From contig CANTFL010001489.1 in NCBI GenBank assembly GCA_947650285.1, forward strand, positions 216,850-280,849: a stretch of DNA of 64,000 nucleotides, in the 5' to 3' direction. Within the stretch, counting starts at the first letter, position 1. Each line of letters begins with the position of its first letter. A program made the position numbers and the translations under genes. The notes below the pieces were generated by a model, which was given only the letters and a program-made list of their open reading frames with translations, did no database searches and was not told where the DNA came from. This document shows, in pieces, positions 44,117 through 54,986 of the stretch. The stretch comes from Hyaloperonospora brassicae (taxonomy: Eukaryota; Oomycota; Peronosporomycetes; Peronosporales; Peronosporaceae).

Positions 44117-44645
44117 TGTAGCGGAGCTTTACAGCTCCTAAAGTCAGAGGAAGACTTAACGATTAATGAGCGACTTTAGGTTCAGAGAACCCGACTCAAA
44201 GATTCAACAGCTTAGAGAGCTAAGGTTTGGTTCAAAGAACCCGACTCAAAGAGTCAACAAGCTCAGAGAGTTTATAGCCCCGTTCCAGGGGGACCAAACT
44301 GGTCAAAGAATCAAACGCACAGAGTGCACAAGGAGTAGCTGTCTTTACAAACGTTTTCTACCTCCTTAACGATCCAAGACGCCTTAAAGAGGTACGTGTC
44401 TATCGGATCGAAACGGGAACTGAATTTTATTTCTTCTTTCAATCTAAAAGAACACCTTAGAACAAAGTACCTAACCTACTCGCTAAGTCCTAGATCAACC
44501 TATCAAAAGATCTCGTAAGTAATATTTGACAGACATCAGTCTTCAACAATTGATACTGTGTTCGAATATTACTTTGAAGGGGGTCCCATCCCTTGTGTGC
44601 ACCACACCTATTGTCGACCACCGGTCGACGTGTAACCCCGTTACA
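44117..44645 (-). repeat. 3' LTR of chromovirus, unit 1
   Basis: 529 bp. On the minus strand it runs TGTAACGGGGTTAC .. GGAGCTGTAAAGCTCCGCTACA-type end (TG..CA). A purine-rich ggtgggggacgg (44,646-44,657 complement) lies immediately before it, as expected of a polypurine tract. Internal direct repeats (gttcaaagaacccgactcaaagagtcaa) occur near its end. Confidence 0.8.
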
Positions 44646-44658
44646 CCGTCCCCCACCA
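44646..44658 (-). other. Polypurine tract
   Basis: Minus-strand ggtgggggacgg directly abuts the TG of the 3' LTR; primes plus-strand synthesis in LTR elements. Confidence 0.6.
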
Positions 44659-44753
44659 GACTGACGTAGCACAAAACGTTAATCGATTTCTTATCTCGAA
44701 GTGGAAGGTGTGTGTGCGCTTCAACCTTCACGGTTGGAAAAACACAAAACACC

Positions 44754-46084
44754 ATGGAATCGCCACCCCATGAGTCCTCGACTCTCTCTTCCTACCTCGG
44801 CATCGATGTGGAGGTAAATTATGGGAGCGATACCGATATACATGGTGACGAGAGATCAATTTCCGACTCACCAGTGCATAAGGCACCGCCTCATACTGCA
44901 CCAAACACATTTTCCTAGCGTCGCGAAGCCAACGCGCCATCGTCGCCGCATCAAACACCCGCCGTGCGCGATGCCATTATCACCAATCCGCTCGATGAGC
45001 AATAACACTTGGATATCCGACGAGAGGAGAGCGCTCAGCGTCGTATGCAACTTGTTGCAACTCTTGAGTGTCTTCGTGGCTTTCTGTTCACCCCACTCGG
45101 TGTGGAAGAGCGTATACGCCAAACGACGCGTCGTTCTTTGGCAATGTGGGTTATTGGCGCTAAGCCAACATCTTCGGATGTGGTAGCAAGTCGACAGGCA
45201 CTTCGTAAGAGGTACCCGCAACCTTACGTGACGACTCAGAGTCAGTACAAGTTGCGACTTGACACGCAAGCACGGGGTGCACCGGTTCCACCGTTGAAGG
45301 GTATACCCATCCTCCTATTCGCAGGTGAATCTTAGGAGGAAGAAGACAACGCTTTTGTTTGCTGACGGCATCGGAAACGACACCTCAGCAGCGTGTTAGA
45401 TCTCAGAGCAACTTCCGATGTGGTAGATGTTCGTCTAGAACGAAAGCTTGGGTATGATTACGCCAAGCTTAAGGCCAGAGGCCAATTGCGAACTCGCACA
45501 CGCAATGCTCCGGCTGAACCGATTGATGTGGGTGTTGGTCAAGCGGGACCCAACTACCCACCTGCCTCCACCACTTTTGGTGAGAAGCGATCTCGGTCGA
45601 GGGATGAACCCTGCCACGATGTAAAAAAACACAAACGTCGTATGGGCAATCCTGCCGCAGGGGTCTCTCAAACTCCCACAAATTCTCCGACTCCGGGTAC
45701 CCTCGCCACTTCACCAGATACTGGTATTGACCCTCACGACGACGTCGTTTCAGGAGTCGCTCCACATGGAATAGGCGGTTCCCTTGATCATCGAGAAGCT
45801 TCGGGGGGGGGGTCGGTATACCGAAGGAGGAGCATGATAAGGTGCTTCTCGAGTTGAGTGGTCTCCGTGAGACATTGAATAAGACCCAGAGTGCGTTTGA
45901 CGCGATGCAAGCCCGTGTTGAATGTTGAAGTTGGGTCAAGCCCTTGTTCAGGCGTTGAAGTTGGGCCAAGCCCGGTCGGAGGCTCAGCTTGACCTCCTGA
46001 TACGGATTCAGCAACCGATGACAAGGCCAACATATGCAGCGCAAGCGCCTCCAAGTTCACGTGGGACGGATCTCGATACGGCTT
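44754..46084 (+). pseudogene. Antisense open frame across 3' region and chromodomain, unit 1
   Basis: On the strand opposite to pol, one frame runs from the ATG at 44,754 to about 45,857 with only four stops (after NTFS, LDEQ, FAGES and NAFVC), then continues after a shift at the G-run near 45,803 and another near 45,935 (QALVQALKLGQARSEAQLDLL) to a stop at 46,082. The product is Ser/Pro-rich at first, then has a helical basic part (ECLRGFLFTPLGVEERIRQ, DVVASRQALRKRYPQPYV), DLRATSDVVDVRLERKLGYD and a Lys/Arg-rich segment. It overlaps the chromodomain in antisense. It may be a true extra gene of this element family, now decayed, or a shadow of pol; composition favours the first upstream of 45,500 where no pol domain lies. 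Confidence 0.4.
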
Positions 46085-46402
46085 AAGCAAGCCCACGTAT
46101 AACACAGGGTGTGTGCGCAGTTTGCGCGGAAGGTTGAGCGTATACGCAAGTCCCTTCTTGGTGATGACAGTGAATGGTCCAATGAAGCGCAGACGCAACT
46201 TTGTCTTGAAGCCGCCGGACACAAAATTTGTAGGTAGGTTTTTAGCATTGAGTAATAATTGGTCTCCATCCTCATAACTTTCAATAAAACCTCTGCATTT
46301 GGTATATGCTTGTTCCTTTTGTTTGTATTGGCTATCAACCAGTGCGCCACGCACATATCGTAAGGCATTCAATCGTGTTGCGAGAAACTCGCTTACCTGT
46401 TT
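45570..46402 (-). pseudogene. Pol C-terminus with chromodomain, unit 1
   Basis: After the integrase, a GPF/Y-like module (RLRFIGPFTVITKKGLAYTL, HPVLYVGLLKPYRDP), a Pro/Thr linker and a chromodomain (LFHVERLLKRRRREGQYQYL, VKWRGYPESENLWEFE). Chromodomains direct integration to marked chromatin. A G-run at 45,803 breaks the frame between linker and chromodomain. The second copy differs by an Arg-to-Thr change and a 1-bp deletion just after the chromodomain. Confidence 0.85.
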
Positions 46403-46969
46403 TTAAACAGTAGCAGGGCTGATGTCAGCAAGCCGATCGGCAACCCCTCCCCCACCAATCACTGAACCACGCAGTGGTAGCTTTAACGGAATGCGAGGGT
46501 GCGTGAGACCATTCACATAAAATGGTGTGTAGCCGGTGGAGGCATGCACGGGGTTATATAACGCAAACTCAACAACGAGGAGCATCGAATTCCAACGCTT
46601 AGGCGTTTCAGCGCAGACACTGCGCAAGATGTCACCGATGATGCGATTTACTCGCTCGGTTTGACCATCAGTCTGCGGATGATCCGCTGGGGACATGTCC
46701 AATCGTGTGCCGAGCACCTTGTAGATGGGCTTCCAAAACTTACCAGTGAAGCGAGGATCTCTATCAGAGACAATTGCCAACGGCAAACCGTGTTGTCGAA
46801 ACACGCGATCGATAAACAGCGTAGCTGTACCTTCACCATCAATGGTATCTGGCACCGCCGCTAAATGAGCCATCTTGCTCAAATGGTCAACAAAGACCAC
46901 AATACCCGTATTTCCTACGAATCTTTTGGTACACCGAACAGGAAATCCATGATGATGAACTTCCAACAC
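46403..46969 (-). pseudogene. Integrase core, unit 1
   Basis: Inserts element DNA into the genome. All three catalytic acids can be seen: Asp in VVFVDHLSKMAHLA, Asp in AIVSDRDPRFTGKFW, Glu in HPQTDGQTERVNRIIGDILR. The zinc-binding N-terminus upstream (46,970-47,230) is broken by stops. Confidence 0.9.
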
Positions 46970-47231
46970 CCCTTGGGTATAGGCAAACTATCCAGCGGCG
47001 TGGCCGCGTGAGTTGAGGGTTTCACCCGTTGACACGTTTCACACGTACGCACATATGTGCTCACCCATTTGTAAAGTTTGGTCCACCAATAGCATTGGCT
47101 AACAGAGCCATAGGTCTTCTAACGACCGAGATGACCACTCAACGCAGTATCATGTGCCTCATAGAGGATCCTATACTTCAACTCCTCATCATGAGGTACA
47201 AACGATGCGAGGGGTATCCTCCATATCTGTG

Positions 47232-47744
47232 CTATAGCACGACAGGCCCTGATCGATAGAATATCGATGTAGCCTCGCACGTAATCGTGCCGACAATTCT
47301 ATGTCTGAGTCCTGAAACTCCTCGCTTTCCTAGAGCACGTAGCAGAGCCACACAGTGTTCATCCTTGGTAAATGCCGTACGGATTAGGTCAGTGACCGAC
47401 GACGACAGAGTCGTAACATGATTAAGCTTATAATTACGCCTGCGTGACAACGCATCGGCCAAAGCATTCTGCTTGCCCGGCTTATACTTCAGCTCGAAGT
47501 TGTACTCGGAAAAGAAGGAAAGCCAACGAGCCATTCTCGGAGAGAGGTGGGGCGAATGGATCGCAGTGCGAAGTGACGCATGATCTGTATAGATCACAAA
47601 CGGCTTGGAGCCAATAAGATGAACTCTGAATTTGACGAGAGCATACTTCATTGCAAGTAGCTCTTTGTCATGAACAGGATAGTTCTTTTCTGCAGCCTTC
47701 AGCTGCCGGGACATCAAACGCAATGACGCGTTCCCGTCCATCAT
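47232..47744 (-). pseudogene. RNase H domain of pol, unit 1
   Basis: Removes template RNA during reverse transcription. Reads ..SRQLKAAEKNYPVHDKELLA.., FVIYTDHASLRTA, LKYKPGKQNALADALSRR, the typical Gypsy RNase H. Separated from the RT part by a stop near 47,748. Confidence 0.9.
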
Positions 47745-47751
47745 AATCTGT

Positions 47752-49554
47752 CTATAACAGAGCGCTGCCTATAGCAAAGTCATATGAGTCACAGAAGACA
47801 CTGAAAGATCGATAAGGATCAGGCAAAGCCAAGATTGGCGCATGAAGGAGACTCTCCTTTACTGCTTGAAAAGCATCATGCATACTGCTAGTCCAGCACC
47901 ATTCCACATCCTTATTAAGAAAATTGGATAATGGCCAAGCCATATATGCGTAATTCGTAATGTACTTGTGTAAGTAATTGGCAAGCCCAAGCCACTTACG
48001 TACGTCCTTTTGGTTCTTTGGAACCGGCCAATCAACTATGGCTTTTACCTTAGCGGGATCCGCTCTAAGGCCTCGATTACCAATAAAGTACCCTAAAAAG
48101 GAAATCTCTTCTGCACCTAAGATGCATTTATACGCGTTGGCGTACAACATATTCGTGCGCATGCACTCGAGCACCGCTCTTTAATGGTCAATGAGATTTT
48201 CCACATCTGACCGACCGTTTCTAGCTCGACTATGGACAAAGATGTCATCAAAGGAAGTATCTGCATAATTTCGGTGAGGTCGAAACAGTTGCGTCACAAG
48301 ACGGTTGAATGCATCCGGGGCATTTGATAACCCTTGTGGCATAACGAGCCCCTTCCAGAGCATACAGCTTGGAATACTGACCGCTGACTTCGGAATATCG
48401 CTTTCTCGCATGAGAAGTTGTTAATAACCATCGACGAAGTCGAGCGCACTGTACATTGTACATCCCACCATATTGTTCTGAAGAACACTCTTCCTCTAAA
48501 TTGGTGTCTGAGCCGGTATGGTGGCCGCATTAACCTTATTGTAAGCATGAACAATGCGCCACTTCCCATTGGTCTTTTTGACACAGAAGGTCGGTGTGAG
48601 ATGGTGAGATTTGCTCTCACGTACCAATCCTGCCGCGTGCTTTGCACGAAAGAAGTCGTCAATGACGTCACACTGTTCCTTCGGTAAAGGCCACTGCCGT
48701 GTTACCCAGTATTTAGTTCCAGGAGCCAAGTCAATTTCGTGACATACACCTCTATCGAAAGGTAAGACTGACGGTGGGTTGTGACACACCACGTCCTGAA
48801 CTTCCTTTACCAAAGGATAGAACGGATCAAGAGGATCCTTAAGGATCGAAGATCCACTACGGACATCCAATTCCGCCTTTGTGTTCTCAAGGACAGACTC
48901 GTCCAATAACGAGGATGAGTTCAACTTAATATCCGGCCGAACGACCACTAACTCGGATAATTCTGCTGCCTGTAAGGCTTGGATAAATTCGCCGTCAGAT
49001 ATTTCGTCTAAGTCAAAGAGAGTACCCAAGGATGGAAGAGTCTCAAGACTAATATTGCCATCAATCTGGTCAGTCAACCCATTGACTAGTGTACATAGTG
49101 TATCATTACTCCTATCACTTCGTGGCTTCTTAGAAGTTGGGCGCTTAACCGTTGTCACACTACGCTGAGATTGTTTCCTCGAAGAAACCTTACGCTTCCT
49201 AGAGGCCGGGACAGTAGGGTCGCCGTGGTTGCTATTTATTTTAACACGCTCTATATGAAGGCTCATGTCTTGAACGACATCTGGTGAAGTGTTGCGTATT
49301 TCGAACACTTTACTCAGTGGATTTAAACGTACCACTTCACGTACAGCATCCAAGCTTAGCCCTGAACACTCTGGCTTCTCGCCAACAACGTCATTACCGA
49401 CATTCAGTGAGGTGCCACCTCGGCCGCCCTCACTCGGTGGAATTTTACGTGCCACCCCCTTCACATCAGAGGAATTACCTTCTTGATGTCTCGACCCTAG
49501 GCCAACCATGCCTGCAGCATGCAGTGACTCAGTATCACAACGAGTATCACTCAA
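47752..49554 (-). pseudogene. Reverse transcriptase of pol, unit 1
   Basis: N-terminal part 49,554-48,496 has a basic Ser/Lys-rich leader and then EIDLAPGTKYWVTRQWPLPK, TPTFCVKKTNGKWRIVHAYN. The palm follows at 48,463-48,181 in broken frames: LVMPQGLSNAPDAFNRLVTQ and the catalytic FDDIFVHS (FDD instead of YVDD, common in oomycete Gypsy). Thumb/connection at 48,174-47,752 (EEISFLGYFIGNRGLRADP). Stops or shifts lie near 48,490, 48,425, 48,180 and 47,750. Confidence 0.92.
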
Positions 49555-49619
49555 CGAAGTATAACTCCCTTCACATACGGTGAAAGATCTCCGCTCAATA
49601 TTGATGTCATTGATATTGG

Positions 49620-50210
49620 AGTTAAGTAACTATGACATATTAATGTCCAGCACATTGATATCTTCCGTCAATGGCTCGCACCAATAGCGCTTTTGTTGCC
49701 TAGCAAAGGTGGGTTCATGACTCGCCAAAGATTCGTTAAGAGCTTTTGACTTTCGCCTAAGGTCTTCGACTTCCAATCAATCCACGGCTCATGATGTTCA
49801 AGCTAGGCCATACCTAGGATGAGATCGTATCTCGAATCCAAATCGAGGACAGGACAGCATTCAATGCTGTCAAACTCCAAAAACTTCACACCTAAGTTCA
49901 ACGGAACTTGAGGCACCGTGACGCGACTACCAGTCGCTAAACGAACGGTGATCAAACGACCTTCATGCGCTTTGAGCGCTTCAGCGTATGGCCGAAATTA
50001 TCAAGGGAACGAAGTCGATCGGCTTTCCATGATGCTCCTGAGTTGATCAAGATCGAGCAAGTTTTGTCAGCTCCTTATACGGTCGCCTCGGCGCCTAACA
50101 AGCCAGACAACTATCGACGCTCTATGCTGAATCATGCAGATCTATTTGTGGACAAGAATTATTCAACGCCTTTTCCTGGGGCAGAAACAGAACATTATTT
50201 TCTTCTGTAG
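49620..50210 (-). pseudogene. Retropepsin region with Asp-to-Asn change, unit 1
   Basis: The aspartic protease that cuts Gag-Pol. On the minus strand, ILINSGASWKADRLRSLDNF then, after a shift, LITVRLATGSRVTVPQVPLN, DSIECCPVLDLDSRYDLILG and a stop before LEHHEPWIDWK. The active site of retropepsins is DSGA/DTGA; here the first residue is Asn (codon 50,042-50,044), so the protease would be inactive even with a whole frame. Confidence 0.75.
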
Positions 50211-50409
50211 GGCGCTCCACACCTACTGAAAATCGACGGTTTCCCGTGCCTTGCCAGAGTTCTATCTGTTGTCAGGGTTTTGGCCCATATAATCCGGGTG
50301 TTTCTTGCGCAAAGGCAGTCGGGACGTAAGTGTGGTAAAGTGATCACGAGATTTAACCGTGGCGTCGGGACGCAGGATGGGATAAGATGACTGAGTGACA
50401 AAAAAATAA

Positions 50410-51613
50410 TGTTGAATTTTTTTGGATTGATTTATATAGCGGTCAACAAAGAGTATAGTCGAGGATCGATAATGAGCCGATCGCGACCCGCGATCAAGGA
50501 CTTAAATCACTAAATTACAAGGACCGGAATCAGTCCAGGGGTGAACATCAGCCGGAGCACTGGATCGCTAAGGGCAATGGATGAGAGGTGAATATAAAAG
50601 CAAGCTGGAAGAGGGAATCGTCAAGGTAATCAAGATGCGAAGTTTCGGACGTGACGCCGATCCAACCATGGTTGCCCGATCGAAGATGCAACCGATCGAC
50701 CACGATCTATCCTGGGTGTGTACTGCAGATCGGTGTGGATCTCATCATTGGTGTGGATCGCATACCGATATTCACTGCACTGTGATCTGGTATGGAGCGA
50801 TCCACGGGAGATATGATCGGTGTGGACACATGATCGAGGTGGATCACATAATTGGTGTGGATCACATACTGCGATCCACTACCTAGCGATCCACTGCACC
50901 GCGATCCACTCTGGAACGATCCACTCTGGAGCGATCCCGATTCGGAGTATCTGCTGTAAACCACATGAGATAAGAGATAAATGAAATAGACAGACGGTGC
51001 ACAACAGTTGAATTAGTGAGCAGATAGGCATAGTCATAGGGTTTGGATTCGGTTGGTTGGCATCAAACAGAATTGAATTTGCAACGAAAGACACGCGTCG
51101 ACTTCTCCTGGGCAGTATCTTTGGCCTCCCGTTGAATAGAGAGTCACCCACGTCTCTGCGATCTTCGCTTGTCGATTGTTTGGCCAGGCGGAACGTCAAC
51201 TCTCACCCCTCCATTCAACTGCGATAGGACGCAGTGAACCCTACGGTTCGTATTCAAGATCGCGAGACGTATCAAGTGGTCAGAAGGCTCACGTATCAAG
51301 CATCACCCCTGGAAAAAGCGACTATGGGAGAGCGCCCAAGCTACAAGAGATCGAGTGAAGAACTTTCAATCGATCTGCACCTACGTTTGACCGGGTGAAG
51401 CATTTCCACCCGATCAGCACCTATCCCGAAGACGGTCAAGTTCATCTTCAGCTCAAGTCCACCAAGAAGATCACAACCCGCTCAACGACGGGTACACAAT
51501 GTGAGTAATAAAACGCAAAGCACGGAACTGGGGTACCCCCTCCGTTAGTCGGTCGTTCGGGCGCCAGAGGAGATTCGGGATCACAAGAAAATTGTGATCA
51601 TTACTCCACCACA
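50410..51613 (+). mobile_element. Nested GATC-rich solo LTR, unit 1
   Basis: Interrupts the gag gene of the chromovirus: gag remnants lie on both sides (51,616 upward and 50,400 downward on the minus strand). It is homologous to 1-1,405. Contains an array of gatcca-based units at 50,720-50,940. The right end (..actccaccaca) is set by loss of similarity to the 1,405 copy; the left end (tgttgaatttttttgg) is a guess at TG. A clear 5-bp target duplication could not be read. Confidence 0.6.
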
Positions 51614-51615
51614 TA

Positions 51616-52551
51616 AGTGCTTAGTTCAGTCCGTATGTATAGAAATAACGGATAACGCGCTTCTGTTCAGCAAAGTGATGGTCAGCTTCGCCCTCGTTCT
51701 CACCCGCAGCATTGCTGAGATCCATAGGTTTAGGCCTAGAAGACGCTTAAATGCTCATGGAGCTTGCTCAGGTAGAGCTCGGGTTCTATCGATACCAACC
51801 AAGCTTATCAAGCTTATAATTTTAGTATGTGTTGTGTGCGAATTCAACAGCTCTTTACAAACTAGTGGGGTGAACACGGAAGCATTTAGTGCTGGTGGGG
51901 CCAACGATCAGTCCATACATGAACTCCGTCGCATGGAATATCCCTGGCAGCGAGTCACTCCGCATAGCAACAATGGGGGTCCTCAACACTTTAACATAGT
52001 CCAAAAACTCATTATTATTCTGACGGGTAGATAAAAAGCGTGATCGCACGCGATTGGCTTGATTAGGCGGCACAAAAGTGCGAGTAAGTTATAGCTTTAA
52101 CAATTCATACCTGGGAAAGGTGTCATCGATGGATGGACTGCAAGTAAGTGCCCACTCCCTCGATCAAGTAGCACGCTTATCAATTGCCACCGCGACCTTA
52201 TATAATTCGGTACGTATCATGCTCAATTAACGGGATTCTTTTACCTCTCGGAACCATCGGGTAAGATTCTCTCCTTCCTTCCCGGAGTAGGTTCTAATGT
52301 CCAATTTGATTGGTTGGGGCTTAGCCCCCATCACCTGCCATTGGCACGAAACGTGTGGGCATAGCCGATAACAATTGGTATTGGGCTTACCCTACAACGG
52401 TTGTCTCTTATCGCATACAATTCTCGAGACGTTTGTTCAACACGCCCGAACATTGCGACACAATGAATTCCACGTACGCTGGTTCCGCGGCCATAGATAG
52501 CGTAACAGCGCGACTTTTTGGGCCTCAGTGAGAGGTGTGAGATTTTCCATC
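51616..52551 (-). pseudogene. Gag fragments, unit 1
   Basis: Starts at the ATG at 52,551 (MENLTPLTEAQKVALLRYLW) about 55 bp after the 5' LTR, stops after NVRAC. A Retrotrans_gag-like part at 52,073-51,855 reads FLSTRQNNNEFLDYVKVLRT.., HATEFMYGLIVGP; its end, RPKPMDLSNAAGENEGEADHH, is at about 51,700. No zinc knuckle seen. Several stops. Confidence 0.75.
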
Positions 52552-52608
52552 CTCACAGAGGATCGGTTGTACATACTCAGGCGTTGATTGACTACAAGTG
52601 ATACTAAG

Positions 52609-53088
52609 TGTAGCGGAGCGACACAGCTCCTTGATTCAGAGGAAGGCTTCACGCTTAACGAGCACATGTTGGTTCTTTGAACCCGACTTAGAGTGTCAAA
52701 AAGCTCATATAGTATACAGCCCGCGTTCCAGGAGACCAAACTATCCTAATTTCCATACAGCATTGAGTGCTCCATAATTAGCTACCTTAGTCAGGCGTTT
52801 GCTAACGCTTCACGATCTCATGACGCCTTGTGAAGGCACGTGTCTTTGACAGATCAAAATGGGAACTGAACTTTTTTATTATTAACCAAAAAACACCTAA
52901 GAAAAACTTGCTTGATCTGGACACTAATATTTAAATTTGTACCTCTCGCAAGATCTAGTATTCAATGACTGACATACATATGCCCTCAACAATTGAAACG
53001 GTGATCATATTTTTTATTTAATATGATCGCATCCGTTGTGTGATATACACCAATTGTCGGCTGATAATCGACGTGAAACCCCGTTACA
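52609..53088 (-). repeat. 5' LTR of chromovirus, unit 1
   Basis: 480 bp, TGTAACGGGGTTTCAC .. CTCCGCTACA on the minus strand. Followed by ttagtatcacttgtagtc, a candidate tRNA primer-binding site (similar to the TGGTATCA-type). About 70% like the 3' LTR. Confidence 0.75.
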
Positions 53089-54388
53089 AAGGTAGTCGCA
53101 ATGATATCGTCGGTGGCGCAGAACAAAATACAAATAAGCGTAGCAGCACAGTCCTCTTTTTCCACTTCGAACACAAGATACAGCATGCTGATGCAACATT
53201 CTTCGATACATTTTAAGCCATGTCACTCTACCATTAAAGACACTATAGTCTAACTCTCGAATGGCGGAGCACATGTACCCTGTAGCAACGATGTGAAAGT
53301 GTCAACAGCGTTGATTGTAATAGGGCACGTTTCTTGCCAGATGACTGGCAAGACCTTATGTAGAATTTACACAAGGCTGCTTGCTCCTGACGTTTCGTAC
53401 ACGTGGCGAGAAAGCACAACCGAATCAAACATAATACGAACGCTCTGTCTGATCAAAAGTAGAACTGTCATTTAATATACGTATGCTTCAGTTGTGAATC
53501 ATCTTTCGTCTTAATTAAAGTATATTAAAGTACCATCTTCTATGTGGGTCTCTTGCTTACCACCCATTGCACGCGTCCAGCAGCGATTGGTGGTTAATTT
53601 GGTTGATGTAAGTATATCAACTAAAAGTGGAGCACCAAAGAATATTACCCTCGGAGGTAATATTCCGCCAACATCATCTCTTCTCGAGTGATGTTGATTG
53701 AGCTCTTTCTCAATAGGTAATACCCAAAATTGATACATTCTTATCTTGTATGTAAATGAATCACCCCGTGATCGCTGTAGACAAAAAAAGACCGATCCAG
53801 GACCTCCAAAGCGCCGGAAATGCTCTTTATAGTAATTTGCTATAACGCATTTAAAATATCATCGGCAATTACGATGAGTATCCATGTGATTTTAGGCATA
53901 CACATGTTCCTCTATACAGTGTACATCATTGTCTGATCTGGTTCATTTGTATTCGTTTTATCCCCTTCTGGTCTAATTCATTTGTATTCTCATCTTGCGG
54001 TGATTTTTCATTTTTTGTGATCTTGTGGTGCGTTTTGTGTCTTTTGATCACTTATTAGTTTTCTTTACTTTTGTGATTATCTGGTGCGTTTCTCGATACC
54101 TGCTATTTATGTATGTGTATATGCGATTATATGTTGCCCACACACTGCTACGTAGACACATCCCGTTTCGATTATAATTCCATCCGAGTGGAGGTACGAC
54201 ATTGAAAAGTGTCCGATTCCATGTGCTGTAGGATCCTTAACTTTTGGTTCTATCAGTGCGTCTGATTTACATACATGACATGCAAGATGAAAAGGCGCTG
54301 GGGGCAAATCGTGAAAAGGCGTTGGGAACAGATCGCTAGGCCACGAACTACATCAACATTTTCCTTGCTGGAGCTGTTTCACAAACTT
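53089..54388 (+). repeat. Dispersed repeat R2, with junction to the second unit
   Basis: Diverged homolog of 41,536-42,383 (R1), interrupted by the inverted LTR below. It turns into an exact copy of the R1-type sequence at 54,389, so the duplication breakpoint lies within this homology. Confidence 0.75.
53316..53693 (-). mobile_element. Copia-like LTR remnant, inverted relative to 40,904
   Basis: Minus strand: a purine tract (cgagaagagatga, 53,675-53,687), then tgttggcggaatattacc .. cgtgccctattaca (53,674-53,316). Inserted into R2: gttgat lies on both sides (53,310-53,315 and 53,694-53,699), which may be a target duplication. Confidence 0.5.
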
Positions 54389-54747
54389 TGACAAAGGCCA
54401 CATAACAAGCTATCGATACAAATAAGACAGCTCGAACGATTTTGATCATGCACAAATGGAGTATTGCCTCATCTCAATATTATTCGTTAACATTGTCGAG
54501 TCCCGCAACCGATACTAGCGATACCTGATTGTGATGCAGTAGTAGTCGCATGCCGAAGGTAGTGTAGACCACCGTCTTGTCGAGAGTCACACATGCCATA
54601 CCAAAAGAAAGCGCAGAAATCCAACAGTCCTTCACTGTGGTATTAGCGGTACTCTATCCAGCTGTAATACACACCAAGCAACGAGTAAGCTCACGTCCCG
54701 AAGAAAATATGCAGTGGAGGTATTGTACGAACCTATGTGTGAGAATT

Positions 54748-54927
54748 TTAGTGAAGCCCATTTTGTACAATACACTGGTGCGTACAGCAGTTGCCCTCGC
54801 GACTACACCCAGGATGTGTGGTGCCAGCTACGCAATCGGTGAGACATGGGTAAAATGACGACAGACTGTTTGCAGATGGGGCGGCGATGATAGCGGCTGC
54901 GATCAATAGACTGGTCTTGAAGTTCAT
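54748..54927 (-). CDS. Small secreted cysteine-rich protein (PcF/SCR-like), copy 2
   Basis: Codes for the same 59 residues as 42,743-42,922, with the same signal peptide and six-Cys pattern. The promoter is also unchanged; one substitution (A/G at 42,935 versus 54,940) lies in the 5' leader. Both copies therefore look intact and could both be expressed. Described as a member of a phytotoxin-like family on size, secretion and cysteine content only. Confidence 0.82.
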   Translation of the reverse strand: MNFKTSLLIAAAIIAAPSANSLSSFYPCLTDCVAGTTHPGCSREGNCCTHQCIVQNGLH

Positions 54928-54970
54928 CTTGAGCGACGGGAAAAGCTGACTGAAGTGTGCGTTGTTCGGT

Positions 54971-54986
54971 AGATTGCGGAATGACA
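54971..54986 (-). promoter_or_regulatory. Oomycete Inr+FPR core promoter of SCR copy 2
   Basis: Identical to the element at 42,966-42,981, same spacing to the ATG. Confidence 0.7.

Larger units (their letters stand above)
44117..53088 (-). mobile_element. Decayed Ty3/Gypsy chromovirus, unit 1
   Basis: Read on the minus strand: 5' LTR (53,088-52,609), gag start, a nested foreign LTR, protease, reverse transcriptase, RNase H, integrase, chromodomain, an antisense-open 3' region, PPT and 3' LTR (44,645-44,117). All coding parts carry stops or frameshifts. The two LTRs are only about 70% alike and the flanks (tcacc left, aaggt right) do not form a target duplication, so the ends may come from different insertions or a rearranged element. 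Confidence 0.85.
42384..54388. repeat. Tandem duplication, unit 1 (12,005 bp)
   Basis: From gacaaaggccacataac at 42,384, identical to 54,389 onward. The offset is 12,005 up to about 45,620 and 12,004 after it, because of one missing A in the second copy. By eye I count only about eight substitutions and this one indel over 9.6 kb of visible overlap. Unit content: SCR gene, uncharacterised DNA, 3' LTR, antisense frame, chromovirus pol, nested LTR, gag, 5' LTR, then repeat R2. Confidence 0.95.
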
